From Silene conica (lineage: Eukaryota > Streptophyta > Magnoliopsida > Caryophyllales > Caryophyllaceae): a DNA stretch of 64,000 bases. The notes under the pieces were generated by a model. It was not told where the DNA came from, made no database searches, and saw nothing but the letters and a program-made list of their open reading frames with translations. Below are positions 45,301 to 56,597 of the stretch, piece by piece. The position numbers and the translations under genes are program-made. The DNA lies in contig CM055315.2 of NCBI GenBank assembly GCA_029255685.2, positions 51,551,358 to 51,615,357 of the forward strand, written 5' to 3'. The stretch's first letter is position 1. Every line of letters begins with the position of its first letter.

Positions 45301-46798
45301 CCGGAAGCTGAGGTTAGAGATGGTGGGTAGTGGTTTCGATTGGTTAGCTGCTATGACTGCCGAGCCGTCTTTATATTTGGAGATTCGCTAGAGTTTGCCT
45401 TCAGATGCCGATTTCAAGAAGTTCGAGGCTAAGATTTCGAGTGGTGTTGCACCTGAGTTGGTGATTGATGCTGATGGTTTCCTTAGGTTCCGTGGTAGGA
45501 TGTATGTTCCGGATGTGCTAGATTTGAGGAAGAAGGTTCTTGATGAGGCTCATTTGTCACCGTATTCCGTTCATCCAGGAGGAGAGAAGATGCACAAGGA
45601 TTTGAGGCTTATTATTTGGTGGCCTGGTATGAAGAAGGAGATCTTGGATTATGTTAGTAGGTGCTTGACTTGTCAACAAGTTAAGATAGAGCATAGGAGA
45701 CCTGGTGGTTTGCTACAGCCGCTTCCCGTTCCTCAGTGGAAGTGGGAGTGCATATTTATGGATTTTGTTACTGCTTTGCCTAAGACCGTGGGAGGCAAAG
45801 ATGCGATTTGGGTTATCGTTGATCGTCTAACTAAGTGCGCCAGATTCGTGCCGATCAGAGAGACATGGGATATGGATCGTTTAGCTAGGGCTTATATTGC
45901 TGAGGTAGTCCGATATCATGGTGTCCCGAGGGAGATAGTTTCAGATCGTGATCCGAGGTTTTGTTCCAGGTTCTGGAAGGCTTTGCAGGAGGCTATGGGT
46001 AGCCGTTTGTTGATGAGTACTGCTTTTCATGCCGCGACCGATGGTCAGTCCGAGAGGACTATACAGACATTAGAGGATTTGCTCCGTGCTTGTGCCCTTG
46101 ATTTTCAGAGTTCTTGGGAGCAGTGTTTGCCGTTGGTAGAGTTTTCTTACAACAACAGTTATCATGCTTCCATTGGTATGGCTCCGTACGAGGCTCTTTA
46201 TGGTAGGAAGTGCCGTAGTCCGATTTGTTGGGATCAGGCTAGTGACGTTCGTGACCTAGGACCGGACCAGTTAGCTGTTACTATCAATCAGGTTCAGCTT
46301 ATCAGCGGTAGGATGAAGGCCGCACAGGACCGGCAGAAATCCTATGCTGATGTTCGCCGTAGACCCTTAGAGTTTGAGGTGGGTGATCGAGTTTTCTTGA
46401 GAGTTTCTCCGATGAAAGGCGTCAAAAGGTTTGGAGTTAAGGGCAAGTTGAGCCCTAAATATATTGGACCTTTTGAGATCGTGAAGAGGATTGGTGCTGC
46501 CGCTTACCGTTTGGACTTGCCTCCTAGTTTGGGCAAGGTTCATAGTGTTTTTCATGTTTCCCAGCTCCGCAGATACATTAGTGACCCGAGTCATGTTTTG
46601 CCTAGAGAGATCGAGAACTTAGAGCCGAGTCTTGCTTTCGAGGAGCGTCCAGTGAGGATCCTTGACCGTCAGGATAGGAAGCTTAGGAGCAAGGTGGTGC
46701 CACTAGTGAAGATCCTTTGGCGTTGCGGCGATGTTGAGGAGCAGACGTGGGAGACTGAGGCATCGATGCGTATCGCGCATCCTTCTCTTTTCGATTGA
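42362..46798 (+). pseudogene. element B gag-pol-chromodomain polyprotein with one amber codon
   Basis: One frame from Met 42362 to TGA 46796, broken only by TAG 45389-45391 (codon 1010), between RNase H and integrase. Domains: gag (about residues 60-220); two Cys-rich knuckles, the second CX2CX4HX4C; protease DTGAS at residue 369; reverse transcriptase with FIDD at residues 702-705; RNase H (YCDAS). After the stop come the HHCC integrase finger and the DDE core (D 45761, D 45944, E 46052; spacing DX60DX35E), then a C-terminal chromodomain-like part (VLWRCG-type motif reading ILWRCGDVEEQTWETE). All catalytic residues I checked are present, so a single CAG-to-TAG change would explain the loss. 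Translational readthrough is an alternative. Confidence 0.93.
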
Positions 46799-46849
46799 GG
46801 TATAGTATATAGATTTATGTCCGTTCGAGTTTCGAGGACGAAACTTTTT

Positions 46850-46863
46850 GAAGTTGGGGTGAT
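46850..46863 (+). promoter_or_regulatory. element B polypurine tract
   Basis: GAAGTTGGGGTGAT directly before the 3' LTR; GAGGACGAAAC lies just upstream, a phrase shared with the comparable places of C, D and E. Confidence 0.8.
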
Positions 46864-49800
46864 TGTAACATCCCGTATTTTCGTAAAATCTAATTTAAGC
46901 GTTTTTAATTATTTTGAGTAAGAAAAATAATATTTTAATAATTTATTTCGAAAGGTTTTAATATAATAGGTAAGATCCGTCTTAAGAACCTCAAGTCCTT
47001 AAGACGAATACAATTTGGCAAGGTTAAGTTCCCGTATCTTAAATATCCGTTCAAATGTCCGACCCGTTTAATTGACCCGGAAAGGACAGTCCATAAAACC
47101 CCCCATAAACCCTTCCATCGACACAATTGCATCCCCTTCATTTCATTTCACTGTAAACATAATCCTCACAAAACCTCCATTTTATTCATCTCTTTTTGAG
47201 GAATTCTTCATCATCCGTCGATCAAATTGAGGTAACGATAACATTTCCGGAATCCTTGTTCAATTTCCAATCCATCTATCACTTCCGTTTCTCAATTCCT
47301 CCATTTCGAAAATTGGCCTGTTTTACACAAACTCCGTTTTTGTGTTCTTAAACCCGTTTTTCATGTTTGTAGGTGAAGGATTGGACAACCTGGACATCGA
47401 TAGCTACATTGTGGAGGAAGATCTTTAGCCGGAAAGCTTGAAAGGTGACGATAATGAGAAACTCGGCCTTTATGTGTATATTAGCACTTTTGTTGTGTTT
47501 CTTATGTTGATTCTGATTTTTGTTAAAATATGTTGTTTAATGGACTTAGTATCATGTTTAGGATGTTGAATATGTGGAGAATTCATACCTGAAGATGTTA
47601 TATGTTCATATGTGATTTCAGTTTTTCTCAAAGTTCAGACGGATACATTGATTTTATCATTTGAAGATTGTTATGGGATTTGATGCTGGTAGAAAGTAAT
47701 GTTGAATGATTAGAAATGTTGGGCAAATCATATTGTAGCAATCATTGAAGTTTTGGAGTCGATTTGTAATGTTTCCGTTTAAGCTGAAAATCCCGATTTT
47801 GCGTATCAGGCTCTCTGAGCCGGTCGACCGACCGGCCGCCGGTCGACCGGCTGGGAGCGTGTCTTGGTATTTTTCGTATTTCGTAGAAACTTGGCTTGGG
47901 ACTGCCAGCCGGCCGACCGGCTGCCTGCCGACCGGCTGGTGGTCCTTATGATGTGTTTGTGTCGTTTTGCGCGAACTTAGGAAAGAAAGGGAGCCCAGCC
48001 GGCAGACCGGCCGCCTGCCAGCCGGCTGGGAGTGCATGTGGGTTGGTTTACGAATTAGTGAAGGCAAGGGAAATGGGTTCCCAGCCGGCCGACCGGCTGC
48101 CTGCCGACCGGCTGGGAGTCCCTTTGTGTTGTCTCGTTTTGGAAAAGAAAGAAGGAAGGCTGAGGTGGTCACCAGCCGGCCGACCGGCTGCCTGCCGACC
48201 GGCTGGGGACCCCTGTAGGCAATTTTGAGGTTTTTGTAATTGAGCATAACTTTCAAACGGTTAATCGGTTTTACTTGAAACTTGTTTTGTGTACCTTTGA
48301 CATGTATATGAAATTCCCGGAGGATGGGCAACATTATATTGAGTTCGGGAATGGGTAAGGATAGGGACCCCCCGGTCGGGCAACCGAAAGGGAAACCGGC
48401 TCTCCCTCATCTTAGTTCTCGAGGTCAATTAAGTGTTGATTAGAAGTTAAAGGTAGAACTATAGAGTAGTTCATAGACTTGAATGATATTGTTTTGATGC
48501 GTATTAAGTTATGCCTTAAGCTGGCCTCTGAACTTAATACGTGAACTGTTTGTCGTGTATGGGAACATGCGTTGAGTTTTCGCCTCTGAGTTCCATACAT
48601 GTTTGTTTGTCGTGTCTGGGACATGCGTTGAGTTTTCGCCTCTGAGTCCAGACATGTATGTGTGATCGCGTCAGGACATGCCTTAAGCTGGCCTCTGAGT
48701 CTGACGAGTAGAGCAACTGCACGACGGGGCAGTCAGGTTGTCATACCTTACCCGGAGTGCAGGTGTTTCGTGCTAGAACATGCGTTGAGTTTTCGCCTCT
48801 GAGTCTAGTATCTTGTAATGTGGTAGGGGAACATGCGTTGAGTTTTCGCCTCTGAGTTCCTTACTTGTGATAGTGAATTGAATGTTAGTCCATGCGTTGA
48901 GTTTTCGCCTCTGAGTCTAATGTTCAGTGATAGCCGGTCCATGCGTTGAGTTTTCGCCTCTGAGTCCTTGCTTGATATTGTGAACTTGGTATTTAGGTTA
49001 TGCGTTAAGATGTCGCCTCTGAACCTTTATACTTGCTGAATTATTTAGTACCTAGGTTATGCGTTAAGATGTCGCCTCTGAACCTTTGTACTTGCTGTTT
49101 TATACCTGCTTGCCTTGATGATGGTACAGTGTCAGATATGCATAGTATGTTATTGTTGTTATATGAGTTGTGGTTAAATCATCCAAGGCATTGGATGACT
49201 CTTAGTTCGGTTTCACAAATAATTGGATTGAAAGACCCCCGACTGGGTAACCAGTAGGGAAACCGGCTCTCCTTCCTATTTGTTTATGAAGTTAGTTGAG
49301 AGCCGTGCATGGTATTCGCATGATAGCAAGAGATCAGATGATGAGTTGTTTATGCTTCACATGTTGTTATATGCTGGAGTATTCTGTATTGTTTTATATG
49401 TTACGTGTTGTCACAAAAGGTGGCTAGGAGAACTCTAGTCACTCCCCACTGATTGTGGCGTACATGTTTTCATGTATGTAGGTACATGCAGGGTTGGAGA
49501 TCGGGGTTACAGGAGAGCTAGCGAGTGATGATCCTTCATCAGTTGACTTACCCGTTTACGCTTAGCTAGACTCTTAGACTTTCGTTGTTTACGTTTTGGT
49601 GCCTGTAGGGATGTTCCATCCCAGGCTGTGTATATATTTCATTTCCGTACTTAGAACTGCTACTTATCTATTTTGTTTCAGTTTCAGTTTACGTTTCAGT
49701 CTAAGACTTCTCGCATGTTTTATCTTTAAAAAGTTTTAATTCCGCTGAAATTTTGGTATTTTTAAGTGTTTATATTTCCGTTTTCGCGAGGGGTTTTACA
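46864..49800 (+). repeat. element B 3' LTR
   Basis: 2937 bp. Same hairpin series (about 47813-48212), boxes and stem-loop array (about 48500-49096) as the 5' LTR. Differences include a 3-base deletion near 47598 and scattered substitutions, some inside the arrays. Confidence 0.95.
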
Positions 49801-50008
49801 TTTCATGCTTAGCCAAGTGTCCCAAAGGACATGTGGAATGAGTAAAGACTAAGCAACAAGCAAGTGTCTTGTTAGCGGATGGTTCGCGACAGCCTTTCGT
49901 TTGTTCGGCATAATTTCCTCCACAGAACTCAGAATGAGGTGTTTTCGGTGGCGTTGGAAAGTTAAGAAAAAGAGCTAAAACTTTTATTCTATAAGCAAGA
50001 GCTAAATA
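49801..50008 (+). other. Short unassigned spacer between elements B and E
   Basis: About 200 bp starting with the TTTCA target copy of B. No gene or repeat recognised; it should be contiguous with 37900-39255 before B inserted. Confidence 0.5.
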
Positions 50009-52463
50009 TGTAAAACCCCACCTCGCGACAGCGGAAAATAAACACACAACATACTAAAAATGCAGCGGAATTAAAACTTTATATGTCAACATATCTAAAC
50101 ATGCGAGGCGAAAGTATTATTAAAACTATAAGTGCGGAAAAGTAAGAAACATAGATAAGTATATAAAACATAAGTACAAGACTGCAGCCCGGGATAATTT
50201 ATCCCTACACGCACCAAAATACTGTATGTAAAGTCTAGGTCTAACTAAACGATATCAAGTGTAAGTCATCGATGAAATGGATCATCGCTCGCTAGCCTCT
50301 GTGACATCCCCCTGTATCAACGACATCACCAACCTACACACATAAAAAATGTGCGCCACAATCAGTGGGGAGTGACTAGAGTTCTCATAGCCACATGTTG
50401 TCAATAACACATAACATGCAATCATATATATACAACCATCATACTCCAACATAAATGCAGTCATGTGAAGTAATCAATCATAAGTCCTTTCTTAACATAA
50501 TCATGTAAATAGATAACATACCGCAACTCAGACATATCTAAAACATGTATTAACAGTATATAACACCATACCCCGACTCAGACAAGTATATACAAATCAT
50601 TCAGCAATGTATAGCTCTATACCCCGACTCAGGCAAGACTAAACACAACAAACATCACAACATTAGAGAATTCATATCACGACTCCATTATACGACAACA
50701 ACAAGTCTACTTAGTCTCAGCGAATACAATCCCCTGGTAGGACGACAAACCGATATACGGTCCTAGTCTAAATATGGCCAGACTCTCGAGGTATAATCCT
50801 TCCTCGATTCGACAAGTATCCCCGACTCAGGATACCTCCAAGACTCGAACTAGCTAGGAACGAGATACGCCCGACTCAGGGCGGACAATCTGAAACCTGA
50901 CCGATAGCCTAGGCCCAACGGTCATACCAAGACGCGACTTAGTCTTGGTGAGAACAAGAGTCATATAACAGCTCATAGTATAGGCTCCACATATCACACA
51001 ACATCATTCTCAATGATAGGATAAACTATAAATATATATCAATTCTAAACATTCGTTCAACCCCTAGCCAGCTTCGTAAACTATTTCGAAGCGAGAGCCG
51101 GTCTCCCTTCTGGTTGCCCGGCCGGGGGGTCTTTCTCCTCGAATCAATTTCCGAACCCGACATAGGTGTCGTCCAACGCTCTTGGACTACAAACACGCAT
51201 ACAAACCATACGGGAAATGAATTAACGAAATCCGACTTGATTACACAAAGTTATGAAGCAAATATCACTGAATGGGGCTCTCAGCCGGTCGGCCAGCTTA
51301 GAATCCCTTACTCTCATGCTAAACACAACAACAAAACAATAAGAAGGAGCTCCCAGCCGGCCGGCAGGCTGTAGGTCCACCGGCTGGGGACCCCATCACC
51401 CATTTATACACCAAACACTATTTCATCAAGATGGGGTTCTCAGTCGGTCGACCGGCTGCCGGCCCCTTACTGGCTGGGAACCCCCTGCTCCTACGATAAG
51501 CAATTTTCGACATATACAATCATTCCAATCCTCTACCAGTTCTTCCTAAACATGTTTCTAATCAACATCTCAACAGTCCCAGCATGTTTATGACGTCAAA
51601 TAAGCATAAGAACATATAAACAAACATCCATTACATGAATTCAGAACAAATCCTCAAATTAAACCAACCTTACATGTATACTCTATATTCAACTCCCATA
51701 CCAAATTCATCATTAATTCTTTATAAGAAACAGTTTATATAACATATTAAGAATGTTAAGAATCATAATTCATGCTAACTTTCATAAAAACATATCAATA
51801 TCACATAATATGCTAATTTAGACAAAAAGGCTGAGTTACTCATTATCGTAACCTTTACTTAGCAAGTTCTTCAATCTTCTCTTCAACAATCACTAACTCT
51901 TCCTCCGGGTTACCACAAGTACCACCGAAAAGCACCAAAACATGAATTAAGAGACCAATTTCGAGATTAGGGCAAAACAGCCCGGAAATCAAGTTTAGCG
52001 AATTGAGAAATGAAAGTGATAGGAAGAAAGGGAATCACGAGATGAAAGCGTAGGTGAAATCCTTACCTTGATCCGAGTTGAGACGGGTTCTAGGATGATA
52101 TTTTAAGAGCTTGAAATGTGATAAAAATGGTGAACCAAGTTCACTGTTTCTTTTTCTTTCTTTTGTTTTCTAAGTAAAAATGGTGAACCAAGTTCACTGT
52201 TCCGAAAACCACTATAATTATTAAAATATACTTTAGGAAAAATGCTGGATGTTACAAAATATGCCTTTAAAATATCTCAAAATTAGTAACAAGGATAGAG
52301 TAGTTGTTCGTAGTTGAAGGAGTATAGGTTTAAGATGGACATTTTAAATATCGTTGTTAAAAACGATAAAATTTAGATGGGGATTTTATTTATAGGATCA
52401 TACTTATTATTAAAATAGGATTTTAATAATATAGGATAACTTGGAATTTATCGGGGTGTTACA
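50009..52463 (-). repeat. element E 3' LTR
   Basis: 2455 bp. On the minus strand it begins TGTAACACCCCG (ending at plus 52463) and ends ...GGGGTTTTACA (plus 50009). It has GC-rich hairpins at about 51275-51480, one GNAA-type box at about 51094-51135 and a stem-loop array at about 50520-50950. A 27-base word (AAAAATGGTGAACCAAG...) is duplicated 53 bases apart at 52123 and 52176. Confidence 0.85.
50520..50950 (-). repeat. stem-loop array in element E LTR
   Basis: Read on the plus strand, perfect stems enclose a GACTCA-type loop: GTATCC / GGATAC (50816-50821, 50830-50835), CGCCC / GGGCG (50868-50872, 50879-50883) and ACCAAGAC / GTCTTGGT (50926-50933, 50942-50949). Weaker units with ACCCCGACTCAG lie near 50568 and 50622. 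It is homologous in place to the arrays of B and F. Confidence 0.75.
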
Positions 52464-52527
52464 ATCTTCCCCTCTTTTAAAAAGTTTTGTCCTCGAAACT
52501 AGAAGAAAGGGTGATTACCTAGATGAA

Positions 52528-53679
52528 CTAATACGGATACTTGGCTTGCATGGAAGCTTCTGTCTCCCACGTCTCTTCCTCCACTTCACCGCATCTCCAA
52601 AGCACTTTCACCAAAGGCACTACCTTGCTTCTTAACTTTTCATCTTTACGATCCAAAAGTCAAGGTCGCTCTTCAAAGGCGAGATTTGGCTCTAGATCGG
52701 GAATCTCGTGATGAAGAATATGGCTCGGATCGCTCACATACTTTCGAAGTTGCGAAACATGAAAAACATTATGAACCTTGCCCAAATTAGGTGGCAAGTC
52801 CAAGCGGTAAGCGACATCACCAATTCTTTTCATTATCTCGTATGGTCCAATGTGCTTAGGGCTCAATTTTCCTTTGACCCCAAATCGCTTAATTCCTTTT
52901 ATTGGTGAAACCTTAAGGAAAACACGGTGACCCACGTCAAACTCCAACGGTCGGTGACGGATATCGGCATAGGATTTCGACGATCTTGGGCTGCTTTCAT
53001 CCTTCCACGAATATACCGGACATGATCAACGGTCTCGGCTAACTGCTCGGGTCCTAAACCACGTACATCACTCGATTGATTCCAACAAATTGGACTACGA
53101 TACTTCCTACCGTAAAGAGCTTCATAGGAAGCCACCTTGATCGAAGCATGATAACTATTGTTGTACGAAAACTCAACCAAAGGTAAGCAAGCATTTATCC
53201 CAACTAGCTTGAAAATCCAAAGCACATGCACAAAGTAAGTCCAGGGTCTGAATCTTCTTCTCAGTCTGACCATCGGTCGCGGCGTGAAACGCTGTACTCA
53301 TCAACAAACGACTACCCATAGCCTCCTGAAGGGCCTTCCAGAACCTCGAACAGAAACGGGGATCACGATTCGAAATGATGTCCTTCGGGACACCATGATA
53401 TCTCACAATCTCATCCACGTAAGCCTTTGCAAGCTTATCCAAGTTCCATGGTTCTTTAATCAGGATGAATCTAGCACACTTAGTCAAACGATCAACTATT
53501 ACCCAAACGACATCCTTGCCTCCAACGGTCTTCGGTAACGCCATTACAAAGTCCATAGATATTGATTCCCATTTCCATAACGGGATTTCCAAAGGTTGCA
53601 CCAATCAACCAGGTCTCTTGTGCTCAATCTTGACCCTTTGACAAGTCAAACACTTTCCCACGTACTCTACAACATCGCT
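52528..53679 (-). pseudogene. element E integrase and chromodomain-like tail (broken)
   Basis: Minus strand. It starts within the integrase zinc finger ([15 protein letters not shown]), then a TGA near 53600. The core follows with the first Asp (MDFVMALP); the second catalytic Asp is replaced by Asn (ISNRDPRF). Frameshifts lie near 53190 and 52970. Next come the GPY-type segment (KHIGPYEIMKRIG), [14 protein letters not shown], another TGA after LAFEERP and a chromodomain-like VLWRCGEVEEETWETE, ending at 52528. It is non-functional. Confidence 0.85.
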
Positions 53680-55246
53680 TGTAATACCTCGCATTTTGGG
53701 GCTTGTCGTGAATAAGCGATAGTGTTTTCTTTATAAAATCGTTCGTTAATAGGCTTACTTGCCCTCGTTTTGTGCGAGATATTTTAGACTTAGGTGGGTT
53801 TCGAAATGGGGATCTAGGTACCCTATATTAATATTGGTAGTATGGGGTTGCTAAGGATCGAACTTGGGACCTATTGAGTGCCTTGAGTGGGCCTCGATTA
53901 GTGTGCCAATGTTAGCCCACACGGAAATTCTCAGATCTATCACAAAACACCCTTCATGCCGCCATATATAGGATGTGTTTTCTTGACCTAAACCTTATTC
54001 AAAAAACAGATCTAACCTCACCAAAACCTAGCCGCCACCTTAGGGAAGAAGAGAAACCAGTGCACGGTGGTTGTAAGCCGTCCTAAGACACCTCGATTTG
54101 GCCAAGAAGCTGGTATGATCACCACGACCACTGTAACGCTAGTTTTATGCATCGTTTTGTCGTTTGTTTAAGAGCAAAGTTACACATTATATTCTGGATG
54201 TTTTTACATAATTTTATACTAGAATGTAGGGAGGTTATATATTGGTCATGGATGTGGTGTCGTGGTTGTTTGTACATGCTTTTCGAGGGTGTCAAACACG
54301 GTGGCAGGGAAGGGAGTAATACGTTTTCAATATTGTATGGTCTGATGCGTCTTTTTATAATCAGTTTTGTGTTAGTCGTATGTCTTTTGTTTTGGGTCTT
54401 TGGGTGTCGAATCAGGTGGTTCATGAGGGTTTCACGTGGTGGTGGTCTCAGGTTATGGTGGTGCTTAGTCATGGTGGTACAGGGCTGGTTGTCAGGGGTG
54501 GTTATGGTGATGTTTTCTGTCGAAGTCAGTTGTAGTGGGTGTTCAGGTGAGCACATGGGTGTTTGGGGGTGGTAGCGTTGAGGACTCGGGGGAGGTCAGT
54601 ACAATGCTACCACCGTGTCTGGAGTCTGGTGTCCAAGGGTGGTCTGGATGGTGTCAGTTGGTGGTTGGGGTGGCAGGCTTTGCGTCAATGTGGGAGTTGA
54701 GTTGTGTGGTCAGAGTTGTTGGTGAGGAACCAGGCCTGATCCGGGCCCTGGTTCGACTCACCGGCGGCTGTCGGTCAGGTGGTTGGTAGTTGTGGTGGTA
54801 GAGGACAGTCGGGGTGTTGGTGTCAGTGGCTGTCGGTGGTGGTTGGGCGTGTCTAGGTGGCGTGGTAGGGGCCTGATCACGAGGGTGTCGCGGGGAAAGG
54901 GCTGTTCGTGTGGTTTGTGTACTTCTTTTTATTCGTTTTTTTTATTTATTTTAGTGGTTTATTCTATTTAATCAAAACATAAATACATTTAACTAATTAA
55001 GGTAATATTGTTATTAGTAGTTTTAAAATAATTGTTATTTATGGTTAATATAATAAATAATTATGGTGTAATATTTTATTTATGGTAATTTTTAATATAG
55101 GTCTTAATTAATATTTTGATTTATTTGAATTTCAAAACTAAAGTATCTATTTTTAGAAGTTACTATTTTTAGAAGTTGCTATATTTAGAAAGTTACTATT
55201 TTGGGTAACTCGGTTGTTGGGAAGCTTTCTAAATATAGGAAGTGTC

Positions 55247-55254
55247 TATAAATA
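55247..55254 (+). promoter_or_regulatory. candidate TATA box in element D LTR
   Basis: TATAAATA, a textbook plant TATA box sequence, repeated at 62943-62950 in the 3' LTR. CATATATAGG at 53963 is a rival. Confidence 0.35.
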
Positions 55255-55503
55255 GAATGTGTACACGTATTACGAGAAGTAGGAAATTATTAATTTATAT
55301 AATACATATCTAGGTGGAAGTTTTCGTGTGGAGCACTTTTAGAAGCAGTCGCGCAGTTATCTTATCTTCTGCAGTTTTGAGGTAGGGGAAACTACTGATA
55401 TATGTTGATGTGTAAACCGTTCATAACTGATATCAAGCATGTTGTTATATATTATCATGTGATCATTATTATGTGCCTTTATATCGTACTGCGATAACGA
55501 TGA

Positions 55504-55640
55504 GGCGGAGATAATGGGTCTTGTGATTGGTGCGGAGATAATGGGTCTTGTGATTGGTGCGGAGATAATGGGTCTTGTGATTGGTGAGGAGATAATGGGT
55601 CTTGTGATTGGTGCGGAGATGATGGGTCTTGTGATTCGGA
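55504..55640 (+). repeat. 27-bp tandem repeat in element D 5' LTR (5 units)
   Basis: Units follow GCGGAGATAATGGGTCTTG plus TGATTGGT; the last is shortened and altered. The 3' LTR carries the same array at about 63201-63335 with a substitution in one unit (TGTGGAG for TGCGGAG). Confidence 0.9.
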
Positions 55641-56047
55641 GTGGAGATGATCGATTTGCTATTTATAGTAATGTGGTTTGTTTATAGTTTTTCTCTACTC
55701 AACCTCGTGGTTGACCCTGTGTATTCGTGATCACCTGTGATGAACCAAATTATTGGGGAGCAGATTGACAGGTTTAAAGACTATGGGAGCTTAGGGAAGG
55801 GAGAAGCAAGGACCCGGACCTGCCTAGAGTCTAGATCACATGATAGCAGTTTATGAGTTGTACTTTTATTTTGATCAGAATAGTTTTATAATTCGGTTAT
55901 GTAAGAACATGTTTTGAGTTTAAATTTAACTTAAAGTACTGTTTATCTTCCTTTGTATCTACTGCCTCGGGAAAATGAGATGGTAACACCTTTATTTATC
56001 TGAGGAGTCCTAGTACAGGCCCTTAAATAAATGGGGGTGTTACAAAG

Positions 56048-56059
56048 TGGTATCAGAGA
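56048..56059 (+). promoter_or_regulatory. element D primer binding site (tRNA-Met type, one mismatch)
   Basis: TGGTATCAGAGA; the usual last base is C. Confidence 0.85.
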
Positions 56060-56597
56060 GAACGATCCTCAGGCCTAAAGTAATGAACCAAATGAATGTA
56101 GGAGAGTCTGAATTAAATGAACCCCGGGATAGGACTGTTAGGAGCACACTAAAGGCAAAGTATGAGTCTGGGGCCCCCTCACACCGAACCATTGGCCCTA
56201 TCAGTTTTACCTGGGAAACCAGAGTGAATATACGAGAGAAAAGGGTAGGATAAATGGAAGTAATGGAATATTATGATAAGTAATTTATGCAAACTTGAGT
56301 ATATGAAACTAATTGGAAAAGCCGGGAGGGGCATAAGTATGAAGGCGTTTTAATTGTTGGAATAAAGGAGTACGTGCATGTGATTAAGTGTAGTATCTTG
56401 AAACATATCAGTAAATGCTTTCATTTCCTTCCTCATCATGTCTAGTGATATGCGGTTATGTGATCCCGAGCCATGTTATAGTTTATGATTATTTCATCTG
56501 ATAGTTGATACAAGACTTTATCGTTTAGGGATTTTAGCCCTAACCCTAATGTGTGCCCACACGAGTCGGGACTCATTTCTTTCTGTTGTATTATAGT
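56060..56597 (+). other. element D 5' leader
   Basis: Non-coding, about 540 bases, related to the leader of C. It ends TTGTATTATAG just before the gag ATG, a possible splice acceptor though unsupported by other evidence. Confidence 0.55.

Larger units (their letters stand above)
39256..49800 (+). mobile_element. Complete chromodomain Ty3/gypsy element B
   Basis: LTRs at 39256-42196 and 46864-49800, with TTTCA on both sides (39251-39255 and 49801-49805). The primer site, gag-pol with a chromodomain-like C-terminus, and polypurine tract are present. I count roughly 15 differences by eye between the LTRs over 2.94 kb, so it is fairly young. Large LTRs plus a C-terminal chromodomain fit the Tekay/Del chromovirus type, though the lineage is a judgement from pattern. 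Confidence 0.95.
50009..53679 (-). mobile_element. Ty3/gypsy element E, 3' part, minus strand (relative of B)
   Basis: On the minus strand: integrase (from 53679), chromodomain-like tail ending at 52528, polypurine tract (plus-strand 52464-52480) and 3' LTR (52463 down to 50009). Element D splits it at 53680; E resumes at 63740. The protein is closer to B than to C or D. Confidence 0.85.
53680..56044 (+). repeat. element D 5' LTR
   Basis: 2365 bp, TGTAATACCTCG to GGGGGTGTTACA. Two TATA-like candidates: CATATATAGG (53963-53972) and CTATAAATAG (55246-55255). A G+T-rich region (about 54230-54900) yields long spurious open frames, and a 27-bp tandem repeat lies at 55504-55640. Confidence 0.95.

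Noticed and set aside
54147..54971. Long open frames in the G+T-rich part of the D LTR (also 61841-62483)
   Set aside because: They arise from low-complexity G/T sequence inside an LTR, have no domain, and differ between the two LTRs by changes that ignore codon position.
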